A stretch of 64,000 nucleotides of DNA from Neorhizobium sp. NCHU2750 (GCF_003597675.1 NZ_CP030827.1:1426001-1490000), one strand, 5' to 3'; shown: positions 49,136 to 58,716, numbered from the stretch's first letter. The notes: a model not told the origin generated them from the letters alone. Numbers and translations: made by a program.

Positions 49136-49942
49136 TCACGCGTCGGCGGTCGGGTTGGCCGCAAGGCCTGCCTTGTCGAGATCGGCAATCATCGCCTCGA
49201 TGGCCGCAGCCGCGGCGGCAAGCGGCTCTTCGGCGCGTGCCCTGACCACCAGTTCGGTCGAAAATTTCTTACCGTCGAAACGCGGATAGGAGCCGATGCT
49301 GGTCTCCGGATGGGCTTTCTGGATATTGCCGAGAAGCGTGCCGATATCACCCTCGCCATAGGGGCAGGAAATCGACCGCGACAGCATTTTCGAGCCCGAG
49401 CGTAGCGTCGGCAGGACGTTGTCGACCATCGCCTGGAACACTTGCGGCACGCCGGCCATCACATAGACATTGCCGATCACGAAACCGGGTGCGGTGGAGA
49501 CCGGATTGGCGATATGGGACGCACCCTCGGGCATGCGCGCCATGCGCTGGCGGGCAGGGGTGAATTCCATCTCGCGGCACTTGTACATCTCGGCAAGCAG
49601 CGCCATCGCCTTGTCCTCATGGATACAGGCAACACCGAACGCCTTCGACACGGCATCCGCCGTGATGTCGTCATGCGTCGGGCCGATGCCGCCCGAGGTG
49701 AACACATAGTCGTAGCGAGCGCGCAGCGCATTCAGCGCCTCGACGATCCTGTCCTCCTCGTCGGGCACGATGCGCACTTCCTTGAGGTCGATCGCCGAAA
49801 GCGTCAGCATGTCCGCCAGATGGCCGATATTCTTGTCCTTGGTGCGCCCGGACAGGAGTTCGTCGCCGATGGCGAGCATTGCGGCGGTGACGATGGGGGA
49901 ACCGGCGGGGGTGCCAATGGGGGGAGACGTCTGGTCGGTCAT
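49136..49942 (-). CDS. CinA-type molybdopterin-binding-domain protein
   Basis: 268 residues from the ATG ending at 49942 (MTDQTSPPIG). The MoaB/MogA-like domain is clear: AMLAIGDELLSGRTKDKN and VFTSGGIGPTHDDITADAV. The C-terminal nicotinamide-nucleotide amidase domain of full-length CinA is absent, which is the COG1058-only form common in alphaproteobacteria. Its reaction is not firmly known; ADP-ribose or FAD pyrophosphatase activity has been shown for relatives. Confidence 0.88.
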   Translation of the reverse strand: MTDQTSPPIGTPAGSPIVTAAMLAIGDELLSGRTKDKNIGHLADMLTLSAIDLKEVRIVPDEEDRIVEALNALRARYDYVFTSGGIGPTHDDITADAVSKAFGVACIHEDKAMALLAEMYKCREMEFTPARQRMARMPEGASHIANPVSTAPGFVIGNVYVMAGVPQVFQAMVDNVLPTLRSGSKMLSRSISCPYGEGDIGTLLGNIQKAHPETSIGSYPRFDGKKFSTELVVRARAEEPLAAAAAAIEAMIADLDKAGLAANPTADA

Positions 49943-50235
49943 GGTGGCTCTCTTCTTCTGATCCGGAAAACCTAATCCGCCTGCCGGCGAATGCAATCCT
50001 GCGACCGCTCGACTGATGATGTTCAAATTGGACGAGCCGGGGCCATCGTTCAAGAATAGTGGACAGTGCGTCGTGATCGTCACGGCTGGCAGGGTAGGCC
50101 GCGCTCCGCTAGCTATAGGTCACACGCTTGTTAAAGGCCGGTTTGATGATCCTAGAGTTCTTGAAAAGAGTGCTTGGCGGCGCACCTTCCACAAGTCCAG
50201 CAGCCGCTCCCATCCCCGCAAAGGAAACGAAGAAA

Positions 50236-50835
50236 ATGACCAAGGTTCTCGTCCTCTATTACTCTTCCTACGGCCATATCGAGAAGATGGCTTACGCTGT
50301 TGCCGAAGGTGCCAAGTCCGCCGGTGCGGACGTCACGGTAAAGCGCGTTCCCGAACTCGTTCCGGAAGACGTCGCCAAGGCGTCGCATTTCAAGCTCGAT
50401 CAGGCCGCCCCGATCGCAACCGCCGATGAACTCGACCAGTATGACGCGATCATCGTCGGCGCCGGCACCCGCTTCGGCACGGTCGCTTCGCAGATGCGCA
50501 ATTTCTGGGACCAGACCGGCGGTCTGTGGTTCAACGGCAAGCTGGTCGGCAAGGTCGGCTCGGTCTTCACCTCATCCGCTACCCAGCATGGCGGCCAGGA
50601 ATCCACCATCCTCTCCTTCATCCCGACCTTCCTTCACCACGGCATGGCCGTAGTCGGCCTTCCCTATGCCTTCCAGGGCCAGATGGGCACGGAAGAAGTC
50701 AAGGGCGGCTCGCCCTACGGCGCCAGCACGCTGACCAACGGCGACGGCTCGCGCATGCCGTCCGACATCGAACTCGAAGGCGCAAAATTCCAGGGCGCCC
50801 ACGTCGCCAAGATCGCCGCCAAGCTTTCGGCCTGA
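50236..50835 (+). CDS. wrbA: NAD(P)H:quinone oxidoreductase WrbA
   Basis: FMN flavoprotein that reduces quinones by two electrons, avoiding semiquinones. 199 residues from the ATG at 50236, preceded by [30 protein letters not shown] is the FMN phosphate loop; [25 protein letters not shown] (in two parts) and [16 protein letters not shown] are family hallmarks. An in-frame upstream extension of 36 codons exists but lacks similarity. Strong terminator follows. Confidence 0.95.
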   Translation: MTKVLVLYYSSYGHIEKMAYAVAEGAKSAGADVTVKRVPELVPEDVAKASHFKLDQAAPIATADELDQYDAIIVGAGTRFGTVASQMRNFWDQTGGLWFNGKLVGKVGSVFTSSATQHGGQESTILSFIPTFLHHGMAVVGLPYAFQGQMGTEEVKGGSPYGASTLTNGDGSRMPSDIELEGAKFQGAHVAKIAAKLSA

Positions 50836-50863
50836 TCGCCGACGCCTGAGCCGGATTGAAGAC

Positions 50864-50893
50864 AAGGGGAGTGGCCATGCCGCTCCCCTTTTT
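50864..50893 (+). terminator. Intrinsic terminator after wrbA
   Basis: 12-bp stem (AAGGGGAGTGGC / GCCGCTCCCCTT, one G-U pair) with a 3-nt loop, followed by TTT. Confidence 0.88.
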
Positions 50894-51089
50894 CGTGTGC
50901 GCCGACAGAGACTGTTGTGCTGAGTGAGCAATGGATCGAAACACAGGTCCGAGAAGCGCTTGGCTGCTTTCTGGCTATCGTTGGCGGCTATAGGCCCAAG
51001 CCGGATATGCCGGATTGTTGCATTAATTCGCCGTACACGCTCGGCATGGCAGGTTCTGCCACAGAGAGTCAGGCAATTCTGGATTGATC

Positions 51090-51716
51090 ATGGCCAAGCG
51101 AAGCGCAACCCGAAAATTCTTCATATTTGGGCCAAACCGGCTAGGTGGTGGCCCTGGCCATGGTCTCGTGTTTGAGAACAAGGACAGGTTGAGAAGGCTC
51201 CCTCGTCTGATTGTGAGACCGGCCGAAGGCGGATTTCCTACGTTTCCCGAAGCCCCTCGTATCGTCTACGTCAAAAAGAAGGGCCGTCCGCCCCGTGACC
51301 TTGAGGCTTATCTGAGCGGCTATTGGTTTGTCTCAGAACGGCTGAAAGAGATCTTTGAAACTGTTGATCGCGATGCGTTTGCATTTGTTGAGTGCGAATA
51401 TGTCCTTCCAGACGGCACATTGGGCCCTCGTCACTATTTATGCGACGTCGTGAGAACGATCGATGCAATTGATCTTTCAACCTCGAAAGTATCGATCATT
51501 AAGGAACAGGATGATGTTGCGCAGCAACAGCGCGAATTTTATTCAGCATACAGCGGTGCAGAGCTGCGGTTCCGAGACGATGTTGTAGGGGATGCCCACG
51601 TTTTTTTTCAAAGCCGCCTCGCGGGTGGCCCGATCTGCGATGAGATTCTATGGAGCGCCTGTCGTGCCGTCCCTGACTTGAAAGGTGTCCTGTTTCGGGA
51701 TGCGCTGAAACTTTAG
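51090..51716 (+). CDS. Imm11-like (DUF1629) orphan protein
   Basis: 208 residues from the ATG at 51090. The middle part, YWFVSERLKEIFETVD followed by CDVVRTIDAIDLSTS, resembles the Imm11/DUF1629 immunity-type family of polymorphic toxin systems. No toxin gene is adjacent. Codon use is less GC-rich than neighbours, and the gene ends 25 bp from the 3' end of tRNA-Leu, a common integration site, so acquisition is likely. The family call rests on recollection of pattern, not a search. Confidence 0.6.
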   Translation: MAKRSATRKFFIFGPNRLGGGPGHGLVFENKDRLRRLPRLIVRPAEGGFPTFPEAPRIVYVKKKGRPPRDLEAYLSGYWFVSERLKEIFETVDRDAFAFVECEYVLPDGTLGPRHYLCDVVRTIDAIDLSTSKVSIIKEQDDVAQQQREFYSAYSGAELRFRDDVVGDAHVFFQSRLAGGPICDEILWSACRAVPDLKGVLFRDALKL

Positions 51717-51741
51717 CTACCGCATGTTTCCTTGCACACTT

Positions 51742-51826
51742 TGGTGCGGACGGCGGGGATCGAACCCGCATGACCGAGGCCGAGAGATTTTAAGTCTCTT
51801 GCGTCTACCAGTTTCGCCACGTCCGC
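51742..51826 (-). tRNA. tRNA-Leu (anticodon UAA)
   Basis: Minus-strand tRNA with acceptor stem GCGGACG/CGTCCGC, discriminator A and an encoded CCA (51742-51744). The anticodon stem AGAGA/TCTCT holds the loop CTTAAAA with anticodon TAA, the extra arm is long as in leucine tRNAs, and the T-arm reads GGTTCGATCCC-like sequence. Confidence 0.93.
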
Positions 51827-52059
51827 GTGGCCTTGCTTTTCAGATAGATGGGCGATTCCGTCAAGCGCGCCTGAGCGAAAAGGGGGCGCTGTCCCGTCCT
51901 GTCCCCTGTTTGCCGCATCAGGCAGGAGAGGGGCGGTAGCGGAAGGCCGACGCGTCCGGCGCCGGCCTTCGGGGTTTGGCATCATTATGCCTTTTCAAAT
52001 ATCACCGATCGCCATGCTTGCGCAGGCGGCATGAGGCGATGACAGCTCGCTCGACCTTC

Positions 52060-52500
52060 TCAGTCGAGCAGGTCTGCCGGAACCTTGCCGCCGTTTTCCG
52101 ACAGCTTCTTCATCAGCGCCTTGTGCAGCCACATGTTCATCTTGGCCGAATCGCCCATGTCGCCGCTATAGCCGAGCTCTTCGGCAAGCTCCTTGCGCTC
52201 TGCAAGGCTCGCATCCATGCCGAGTGCCTTCATCAGATCGACGATCGAATGGCGCCAGTCGAGCTTCTGGCCGCTCTTCTTCACGGCGGCATCGAGAATC
52301 GGCACCACGTCGATGGCGGTCGCTGCCGGGGTGGCGGGAGCGCCGGCCGCGGTGGTCGCCGCCGGTGCCGAAGCCGTTGGTGCCGAAGCGGGCGACGAGG
52401 ATGGAGCGGCAGACGATGCCGGGCTGTCTGCCGCCGGTGCCTCTGCCGCAGCCGCCGGCGATCCGAAAATGGCATTCTTGATCTTGCTGAAAATGCTCAT
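52060..52500 (-). CDS. DUF3597 domain protein
   Basis: 146 residues. A short N-terminal amphipathic helix (MSIFSKIKNAIFG) is followed by a 50-residue Ala/Ser/Pro linker and the DUF3597 domain: VVPILDAAVKKSGQKLDWRHSIVDLMKALGMD...KKLSENGGKVPADLLD. The fold relates to LysM-neighbour domains in some species, and the function is unknown. GGAGACGACCC precedes the ATG on its strand. Confidence 0.85.
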   Translation of the reverse strand: MSIFSKIKNAIFGSPAAAAEAPAADSPASSAAPSSSPASAPTASAPAATTAAGAPATPAATAIDVVPILDAAVKKSGQKLDWRHSIVDLMKALGMDASLAERKELAEELGYSGDMGDSAKMNMWLHKALMKKLSENGGKVPADLLD

Positions 52501-52677
52501 GGGTCGTCTCCTCTAAATTAGACTTCTGAGAAGCTAGGGCAAAGGGCGGGTGAGGGGAATGGCCGATGTTCCAAATGCGGACAAAATCCTTGGTTGTCGT
52601 CGACAGGTGCGATTTTCCGCAATTGACCTCGCAGGCGCCAAGGCTATCTGCTCTGCGGCACAGATGGAGGCGAATGC

Positions 52678-53577
52678 ATGTTGAGAAGGGTCCTGTTCCT
52701 TTTGCTGGCGGTCCTGGCCGGCCCGGTTGCCCATGCTGAGGGTACCGTCAAGGAAGGGCAGTTCATGGCGAGCCGCATCCTCAACAGGAATGTCGAGTTC
52801 ACGCTCTATCTTCCGCCCGGTTACGGCCGCGACGACCGTCATTATCCGGTGATCTATCTCATGCATGGCGGGCTGGGCGGGCAGAACAGCGACTGGTACC
52901 GCTTCGGCAATGCCGGTTACGTCTTCGACAAGCTGATCGAAAGCGGCGAGGTGCCGCCCTTCATCGCGGTGACTCCGGAAGGCCGTCGCGACGAGGAAGA
53001 CAGGTTCAACACCTATTTCATGAACGATGCCGATGGCGGCTATCTGTGGCAGGATATGTTTTTCAAGGAATTCGTCCCCTATGTCGAAAAATCCTTGCCC
53101 GTCGTGCCGGCAAGAAATGCCCGCGCCATCCTCGGCATGTCGATGGGCGGCTATGCGGCCATCGCCTTCTCGCTAAAGCATCCCGACATGTTTGTCGCCG
53201 CCGCCGCCCTCAGCGCGGCCGTCAGAACCGACCAGCAGGTCGTCGACATGGATCAGCCCGGTTACGACATGCGCTTCGGCAAGGCCTGGGGCATGGGGCT
53301 GAAGGGCAGCGAGCGGCTCAATCGGCTCTATCGTGACAACAGCGTCCTCGATCTCGTCGACACCACGCCGCCCGATCGGATCCGCCGGACGAAGCTCTAT
53401 ATCGATTGCGGTTCCTATGATGGTTTCTTCGCCGGCAATGCCGCGCTGACGCTGAAATTGCAGAAACTCGATGTGCCGCATCATTTCATCGCCCGCGAAG
53501 GCGGCCATGACTGGACCTATTGGCGCACCGGCCTACCCGATGCGGTGCGGTTCATCGGCCAGGCCTTCATGAACTGA
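52678..53577 (+). CDS. Secreted esterase (alpha/beta hydrolase, esterase D/antigen 85-like)
   Basis: 299 residues with signal peptide MLRRVLFLLLAVLAGPVAHA. YPVIYLMHGGLGG gives the oxyanion strand, GMSMGGYAAI holds the nucleophile serine, and GGHDWTYWR the catalytic histidine. The best match is the esterase-D/tributyrin esterase type of putative acyl-ester hydrolase acting in the periplasm. The stop codon lies inside a 19-bp tandem repeat. Confidence 0.87.
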   Translation: MLRRVLFLLLAVLAGPVAHAEGTVKEGQFMASRILNRNVEFTLYLPPGYGRDDRHYPVIYLMHGGLGGQNSDWYRFGNAGYVFDKLIESGEVPPFIAVTPEGRRDEEDRFNTYFMNDADGGYLWQDMFFKEFVPYVEKSLPVVPARNARAILGMSMGGYAAIAFSLKHPDMFVAAAALSAAVRTDQQVVDMDQPGYDMRFGKAWGMGLKGSERLNRLYRDNSVLDLVDTTPPDRIRRTKLYIDCGSYDGFFAGNAALTLKLQKLDVPHHFIAREGGHDWTYWRTGLPDAVRFIGQAFMN

Positions 53578-53622
53578 CATCACCTTCATGAACTGAAACC
53601 AACTTCATGAACTGAAACCGCC
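53566..53622. repeat. Three 19-bp tandem repeats spanning the esterase stop codon
   Basis: TTCATGAACTGA recurs at 53566, 53585 and 53604, an exact 19-bp period. The first copy encodes the last residues F-M-N and the stop, the others follow as non-coding copies. Confidence 0.9.
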
Positions 53623-53747
53623 CGCTGCCGCCATCGCTGATGCGTCATCGCCGATGGAAAAAGGGAACCGTTTGGTGGCAAAACGGGCTTGGTCTTCTAC
53701 CCTTTGCTGTGGCATAGCGAGGGCGATTTGACGACGCAGGATTGCAA

Positions 53748-55016
53748 ATGTTGACGAAGACGGGTGTGGACGAGGCAAGGGCAGCGGTACGGACGATCTT
53801 TCCGGAAACGCCGCTGCAGTTGAACGAGCATTTGAGCCGCCGCTACGGCGCCGATATCTGGCTGAAGCGCGAGGATCTCTCGCCGGTCCGCTCCTACAAG
53901 ATCAGGGGCGCCTTCAATTTCCTGCGCAAGGCGATCGCCGACATGGGAAAACAGGGCGGCGTCGGGGCGAAGACCTTCGTCTGCGCTTCGGCCGGCAATC
54001 ATGCCCAGGGCTTTGCCTTCGTCTGCCGGCATTTCGAAGTGCCGGGCATCGTCTTCATGCCGGTCACCACGCCGCAGCAGAAGATCGACAAGACCCGCAC
54101 TTTTGGTGGCGAGTTCATCACCATCAAGCTGGTCGGCGATATTTTCGACCAGTGCTATGCTGCAGCCCGCGCCCATGTGGAGGAGATCGGCGGCATGATG
54201 GTGCCGCCCTTTGACGATGCCGATATCATCGAGGGCCAGGCGACGGTTGCCTCGGAAATCCTCTCGCAATTGCCGCAAAGCGTCACGCCCGACATCGTCA
54301 TCCTGCCGGTCGGCGGCGGCGGCCTGGCCTCCGGCGTCACCGGCTACCTGATGGAGGAAGTGGGTCACGACGGTTTCCTCTTCACCGAACCGACCGGCGC
54401 GCCGAGCCTGAAGAAAAGCCTTGAGGCGGGCGCTCCCGTCACTTTGCCGAAGGTTGATAATTTCGTCGATGGCGCGGCCGTGGCGCGCATCGGCACGCTG
54501 AATTTCGAGCGTTTGAAGGGCTTTTCCGCCGATCAGGTCCTGCTCGTGCCGGAGAACGCGATCTGCGTGACGATGACCGACATGCTGAATGTCGAAGGTG
54601 TCGTGCTCGAGCCTGCCGGTGCATTGTCGATCACCGCGCTGTCGCTGATCGAGCCGGAAAAGATCGCCGGCAAGACCATCGTCTGCGTCGTCTCGGGCGG
54701 CAATTTCGATTTCGAGCGCCTGCCCGACGTCAAGGAAAGGGCCATGCGCTATGCCGGCCTGAAGAAATATTTCATCCTGCGCCTGCCGCAGCGCCCCGGC
54801 GCCCTGCGTGATTTCCTCAACCTGCTCGGGCCGGACGACGATATCGCCCGCTTCGAATATCTGAAGAAGTCGGCGCGCAATTTCGGCTCCATCCTGATCG
54901 GCATCGAAACGACGGCGTCGGAGAATTTCGCCGGCCTTTACGAGCGGTTTGAAGCTGCGGGCCTGGGCTATGAGGATATAACCGAGAACGATATTCTGGC
55001 GAACCTCATCATCTGA
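53748..55016 (+). CDS. ilvA: Threonine ammonia-lyase (threonine dehydratase)
   Basis: PLP enzyme, first step from threonine to isoleucine. 422 residues from the ATG at 53748. PLP lysine in PVRSYKIRGAFN, serine loop ASAGNHAQG and glycine-rich PVGGGGLASG are intact. A C-terminal ACT-like regulatory domain (KKYFILRLPQRPGALRDFLN) shows a regulated biosynthetic type with a single short domain. Pathway partner IlvD is at 20937-22772. Confidence 0.93.
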   Translation: MLTKTGVDEARAAVRTIFPETPLQLNEHLSRRYGADIWLKREDLSPVRSYKIRGAFNFLRKAIADMGKQGGVGAKTFVCASAGNHAQGFAFVCRHFEVPGIVFMPVTTPQQKIDKTRTFGGEFITIKLVGDIFDQCYAAARAHVEEIGGMMVPPFDDADIIEGQATVASEILSQLPQSVTPDIVILPVGGGGLASGVTGYLMEEVGHDGFLFTEPTGAPSLKKSLEAGAPVTLPKVDNFVDGAAVARIGTLNFERLKGFSADQVLLVPENAICVTMTDMLNVEGVVLEPAGALSITALSLIEPEKIAGKTIVCVVSGGNFDFERLPDVKERAMRYAGLKKYFILRLPQRPGALRDFLNLLGPDDDIARFEYLKKSARNFGSILIGIETTASENFAGLYERFEAAGLGYEDITENDILANLII

Positions 55017-55097
55017 TGCTATCGGGTCTGGCGATCTGAACGGCAATCTACCCCGGCAGCGCTTGGTGCGACCCGGGGCAACGTGTTAGGCAAGGCT

Positions 55098-55418
55098 ATG
55101 GCATCGATCTTCTCTTCCCTGTTTTCCACCTTCTCGGGCAAGGACAAGCCGGCCAAGGCCGCGCGCGAAATCGAGCCCGTGGCCTACAAGGACTGCCGGA
55201 TCTTCCCGGCACCACTGGCCGAAGGCAATCAGTTCCGCCTCGCAGGCCGGATCGAGAAGGACGTCAACGGCGAGACGCTGGTAAGAAACATCATCCGCGC
55301 CGACATGTTCTCGTCGATGGAAGATGCCGTCACCTTCACCATCAGCAAGGCCGAGCAGGTCATCGACCAGAATGGCGCATCGCTGTTCTCCGATGGCGAG
55401 AAATCACGCTCGGCCTGA
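55098..55418 (+). CDS. HlyU-family protein
   Basis: 106 residues from the ATG at 55098 (MASIFSSLFSTFSG). YKDCRIFPAPLAEGNQFRLAGRIEK and IIRADMFSSMEDAVTFTISKAEQVIDQNG match the HlyU family, named after a Vibrio transcription activator, although these short alphaproteobacterial proteins do not carry the ArsR-type HTH. Function unknown. 82 bp behind ilvA. Confidence 0.8.
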   Translation: MASIFSSLFSTFSGKDKPAKAAREIEPVAYKDCRIFPAPLAEGNQFRLAGRIEKDVNGETLVRNIIRADMFSSMEDAVTFTISKAEQVIDQNGASLFSDGEKSRSA

Positions 55419-55613
55419 TTTCGGGCCTGCCTGATTCTGGGTCTGCGTGATTTTGCACAAGCCTGATCCGGCTTGACAGAGCAGGCGGCTGCACCGGAAC
55501 GGCGCGGTCCCGTTCGACGATCAGAAGTCGCAAACAGTGCGACACTCACTCAATATTAAAAACTCTCATCTAGGCTGGCTGGGCATTTATCAATTTTCCA
55601 GCAGTCTGTATCG

Positions 55614-58600
55614 ATGAGATCACAGCGCCTATACTGCAGATCCGTTGCGTGGTTGTTTCTGGCGGCAAGTTTTCTGCCCCATTATGCCTATGCCGACGCA
55701 AACCTGCCCGACGGCCATCAGGCGTCCGCGGGCTGGGATGCCGCGTGGATTGCGATGACCGCGGCCTGCCTCCTCTTTATTCAGGCCGGCTCGCTGCTCT
55801 TCGGGGCCGGCATGCGCAGGGCGACGGGGCTCGGCGCGATCGCGCAGATCAATCTCCTCGCTCTTGTCCTTGCCGTGATCGGCTTTGCTGCCGTCGGCTT
55901 CAACATCGCCTTCGGCCAGTCGCACGATCTGCCTTTCGGTACCGCACCGGTCTTTTCCGTCCTGCATGAAGGGCCTTTCCGGCAGGCGGGCGTGGTTCTC
56001 TACCAGTCGCTCATCTGTGCGGTCGCGGCAATCATCCTGTCCTCCATGCTGGGCGCACGCCTCTCGCCCCGGCAGTTCATCCCGGCGATCCTCGTTTTTT
56101 CGGCGGTGATCTATCCGCTCTTCCTCCATTTTGCGCATGGCGACCTTTTCGTCGCCAATGTCACGGCGTTTCTCTCGCACCTCGATTTCGTCGATCTGGC
56201 CGGTGGCGTCTTCCTCCATGCCACGGCGGGATGGGTGGCGCTCGCTGCGGCAATCGTCTTCATGGCGCCGAAGGGGCAAGCGGACGCGTCGCGGCCCACG
56301 CCACGGCGGATTGCCGTGTCCATTCCGGCCGGTGCCCTCATCCTCGCCGCCGGCTGGACATCGCTGAACGGCGTCTTTGCCCTTGTGGCCAGCGCCGACG
56401 TTGCGACCGTTGTCAAGAATTCGCTGACAGCGGCCGCAGCCGGCGCATCTCTCGGCGCCGTGATCGGATTGCGCGACGGGCAGGGCGCATTGCTGCGCAA
56501 CCTGTGCATCGGAGCGCTCGGCGGTCTATCCGCCTCGACGGCGGGCTCTGCCCTGCTTGAACTGCCAGGTGCGATCTTCGTCGGTATCGCGGGTGCCGCC
56601 ATTGCCATGCTCGGCAATCGTTTCGTCACACGTCAGCTGCGGGTCCACGATCCGGCGGGCCTGATCAGCATCCATGCATTCGCCGGCGCTGCGGGCGCCT
56701 TGCTGTTGTCGGTGGCCGCACCGCTCGCGTCCCTGCCTGCCGGCGGTCGGATTGCCCAGTTATGGGTCCAGGCAGTCGGCATCGGCATCGATTTCTACTG
56801 GTCGTTCGGTGCGGCATACCTGCTCTTCCGTCTGTCGATCCGGCTTCCGGTGGTCGGCCGCAGGCCTGTCGCGGACGCAGGCGACGACACTTCGGCTGCC
56901 GAATGGTCGCTCCCCTTCGATGAATCCGAACGCGTCGCCGCCCTCGCCAAGGCGACATTCGAGGCGATCATGATCCATCGCAACGGCATCGTCGTCGACG
57001 GCAATGACGAGCTTGCCAAGCTTGCCGGGCGTCCACTCGATGATCTCATCGGTCGCTCGATCTTTGAGTTCCTGCGCGATGGAGAGGCCATCCGCGTATC
57101 GGAGATCGTCAAGCTCAACGACGACGCGCGGCACGAGATTTCCATCGAGCTGCCGGATGGCTCGACCGTACCCGTTGCTGCGCGCGGACGCGATATCGTC
57201 TTCAGGGGCGAAAAGGCGCGTGTCGGCTGCTTCGTCGATCTGCGCGAAAGGCGGCAGGCGGAAAAGCGCATCCGTCATCTCGCCCAGCACGATCCGCTGA
57301 CCGGTCTGCCCAATCGTGTCCTGTTTACCGAGCGCCTGACGGAGATGATGGAGCGTGCCGATGGCAATCGTGCCTTCGGCGTCGTCATCATCGATGTGGA
57401 CCGGTTCAAGGACATCAACGACATCCACGGCCATCAGGCCGGTGATGCCGTGATCTACGAAGTGGCGGCGCGCTTTGCTGCGCTCGCAGGCGATCATGAT
57501 GTCGTGGCGAGGCTTGCCGGCGATGAATTTGCCGTCATCCTGGCAGAAGTACTCAGCGTCGAGGAGCTTGAAGCCTTCGGTCGCAATATTCTGGGTGCCA
57601 TGGCCGTCCCGATCGATATCAGGCCGGAAGAACAGGTGAATGTCACCGTCAGTATCGGCACGGCGCTTTTCCCCGACGATGCCATGGAGATCGATGCGTT
57701 GATCGGCTGTGCCGACGTGGCGCTCCATCACGCCAAGACATCCGGCAGGAATGCCATGCGCCGGTTCCTGCCCGGCATGAACGATCTCATCAACAAGCGC
57801 CGCGCGCTTGAGCGGGATCTGGAGCAGGCATTGCATCTTGGCCAGTTCGAGCTCTATCTGCAGCCGCGCATATGCGTCGAGGACCTGTCGGTCAGCGGTC
57901 ACGAAGCTCTTCTGCGCTGGACCCATCCCACCCGCGGCATGGTCAGCCCCGCCGACTTCATCCCCGTCGCCGAAGCCTCGGGCAAGATCATCCAGCTCGG
58001 CGAATGGGTGCTGGAAGAGGCGGTGAGGCTGCTCGACCGGGTCGAAGGCCATATCAGCGTCAATGTCAGCCCGCTGCAGTTCCGCCATGCGGATTTCGTC
58101 GCAAGGCTAGCCCGGTTGCTTGAGCAATCCGGCACCGATCCCGGCCGCATCGAACTCGAAATCACCGAAAGCGTACTGATCGACGATCACAGCCGCGCGC
58201 TTCAGATCCTGACGGAGCTGAAGCGGATGGGGTTCACCATTGCGCTCGATGACTTCGGGACCGGCTATTCCTCGCTCAGCTATCTCAGCCACTATCCCTT
58301 CGACACGATCAAGATCGACCGCAGCTTCGTCCAGAACCTGAGCACCGCTGAAAAGACCCAGCTGATCGTCAGGACGATCATCGATCTGGGCGAGGCGCTC
58401 GGCATGAAAGTGGTTGCCGAAGGGGTGGAGACGATCGAGGAGGCGGCCTTCCTCAGTCGCTTCGGTTGTCACGAGCTTCAGGGCTATCTGCTCGGCCGAC
58501 CGTCCCGCATCGCCGAGCTGCAGAAAATCGTTGCGCCGAGGCTCGCCGCCCAATTGCAGGCGGTACAGTTGCTGCGCCGCCGACATGTATCTGCCGATGA

Positions 58601-58643
58601 CGAGGGGCGATCCGGGGTGCGGATCGCCGAGGCTCGCGCCTGA
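55614..58643 (+). CDS. Ammonium-transporter-like sensor fused to PAS-GGDEF-EAL
   Basis: 1009-residue inner-membrane c-di-GMP protein. Residues 1-28 resemble a signal peptide, 40-415 an Amt/Rh-like domain of about 11 spans. The two pore histidines are conserved as H202 (DLAGGVFLHATAGW) and H354 (GLISIHAFAGAAG), with GW...LNG at about 247-253. PAS (446-545), GGDEF domain with AGDEF (635-639) lacking an RxxD I-site, and an intact EAL domain (EALLRW 764-769, DDFGTGYSS from 879). It probably couples ammonium sensing to c-di-GMP breakdown. Confidence 0.9.
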   Translation: MRSQRLYCRSVAWLFLAASFLPHYAYADANLPDGHQASAGWDAAWIAMTAACLLFIQAGSLLFGAGMRRATGLGAIAQINLLALVLAVIGFAAVGFNIAFGQSHDLPFGTAPVFSVLHEGPFRQAGVVLYQSLICAVAAIILSSMLGARLSPRQFIPAILVFSAVIYPLFLHFAHGDLFVANVTAFLSHLDFVDLAGGVFLHATAGWVALAAAIVFMAPKGQADASRPTPRRIAVSIPAGALILAAGWTSLNGVFALVASADVATVVKNSLTAAAAGASLGAVIGLRDGQGALLRNLCIGALGGLSASTAGSALLELPGAIFVGIAGAAIAMLGNRFVTRQLRVHDPAGLISIHAFAGAAGALLLSVAAPLASLPAGGRIAQLWVQAVGIGIDFYWSFGAAYLLFRLSIRLPVVGRRPVADAGDDTSAAEWSLPFDESERVAALAKATFEAIMIHRNGIVVDGNDELAKLAGRPLDDLIGRSIFEFLRDGEAIRVSEIVKLNDDARHEISIELPDGSTVPVAARGRDIVFRGEKARVGCFVDLRERRQAEKRIRHLAQHDPLTGLPNRVLFTERLTEMMERADGNRAFGVVIIDVDRFKDINDIHGHQAGDAVIYEVAARFAALAGDHDVVARLAGDEFAVILAEVLSVEELEAFGRNILGAMAVPIDIRPEEQVNVTVSIGTALFPDDAMEIDALIGCADVALHHAKTSGRNAMRRFLPGMNDLINKRRALERDLEQALHLGQFELYLQPRICVEDLSVSGHEALLRWTHPTRGMVSPADFIPVAEASGKIIQLGEWVLEEAVRLLDRVEGHISVNVSPLQFRHADFVARLARLLEQSGTDPGRIELEITESVLIDDHSRALQILTELKRMGFTIALDDFGTGYSSLSYLSHYPFDTIKIDRSFVQNLSTAEKTQLIVRTIIDLGEALGMKVVAEGVETIEEAAFLSRFGCHELQGYLLGRPSRIAELQKIVAPRLAAQLQAVQLLRRRHVSADDEGRSGVRIAEARA

Positions 58644-58716
58644 TCGGCGGGTATTGGAGAAACCTTAACTGTGGCTCTCCTAAAACACAGGCAGCGGATG
58701 GGACGAAGGAGGTGCC

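Noticed and set aside
50128..50235. N-terminal extension of WrbA by 36 residues
   Set aside because: The conserved start with a good SD is at 50236; the extension has no similarity to the family.
51742..51826. Attachment-site duplication for an integrated element at tRNA-Leu
   Set aside because: No second copy of the tRNA 3' end and no integrase gene are visible in the window.
53697..55046. 449-codon minus-strand frame opposite ilvA
   Set aside because: Antisense shadow of ilvA without recognisable domains.
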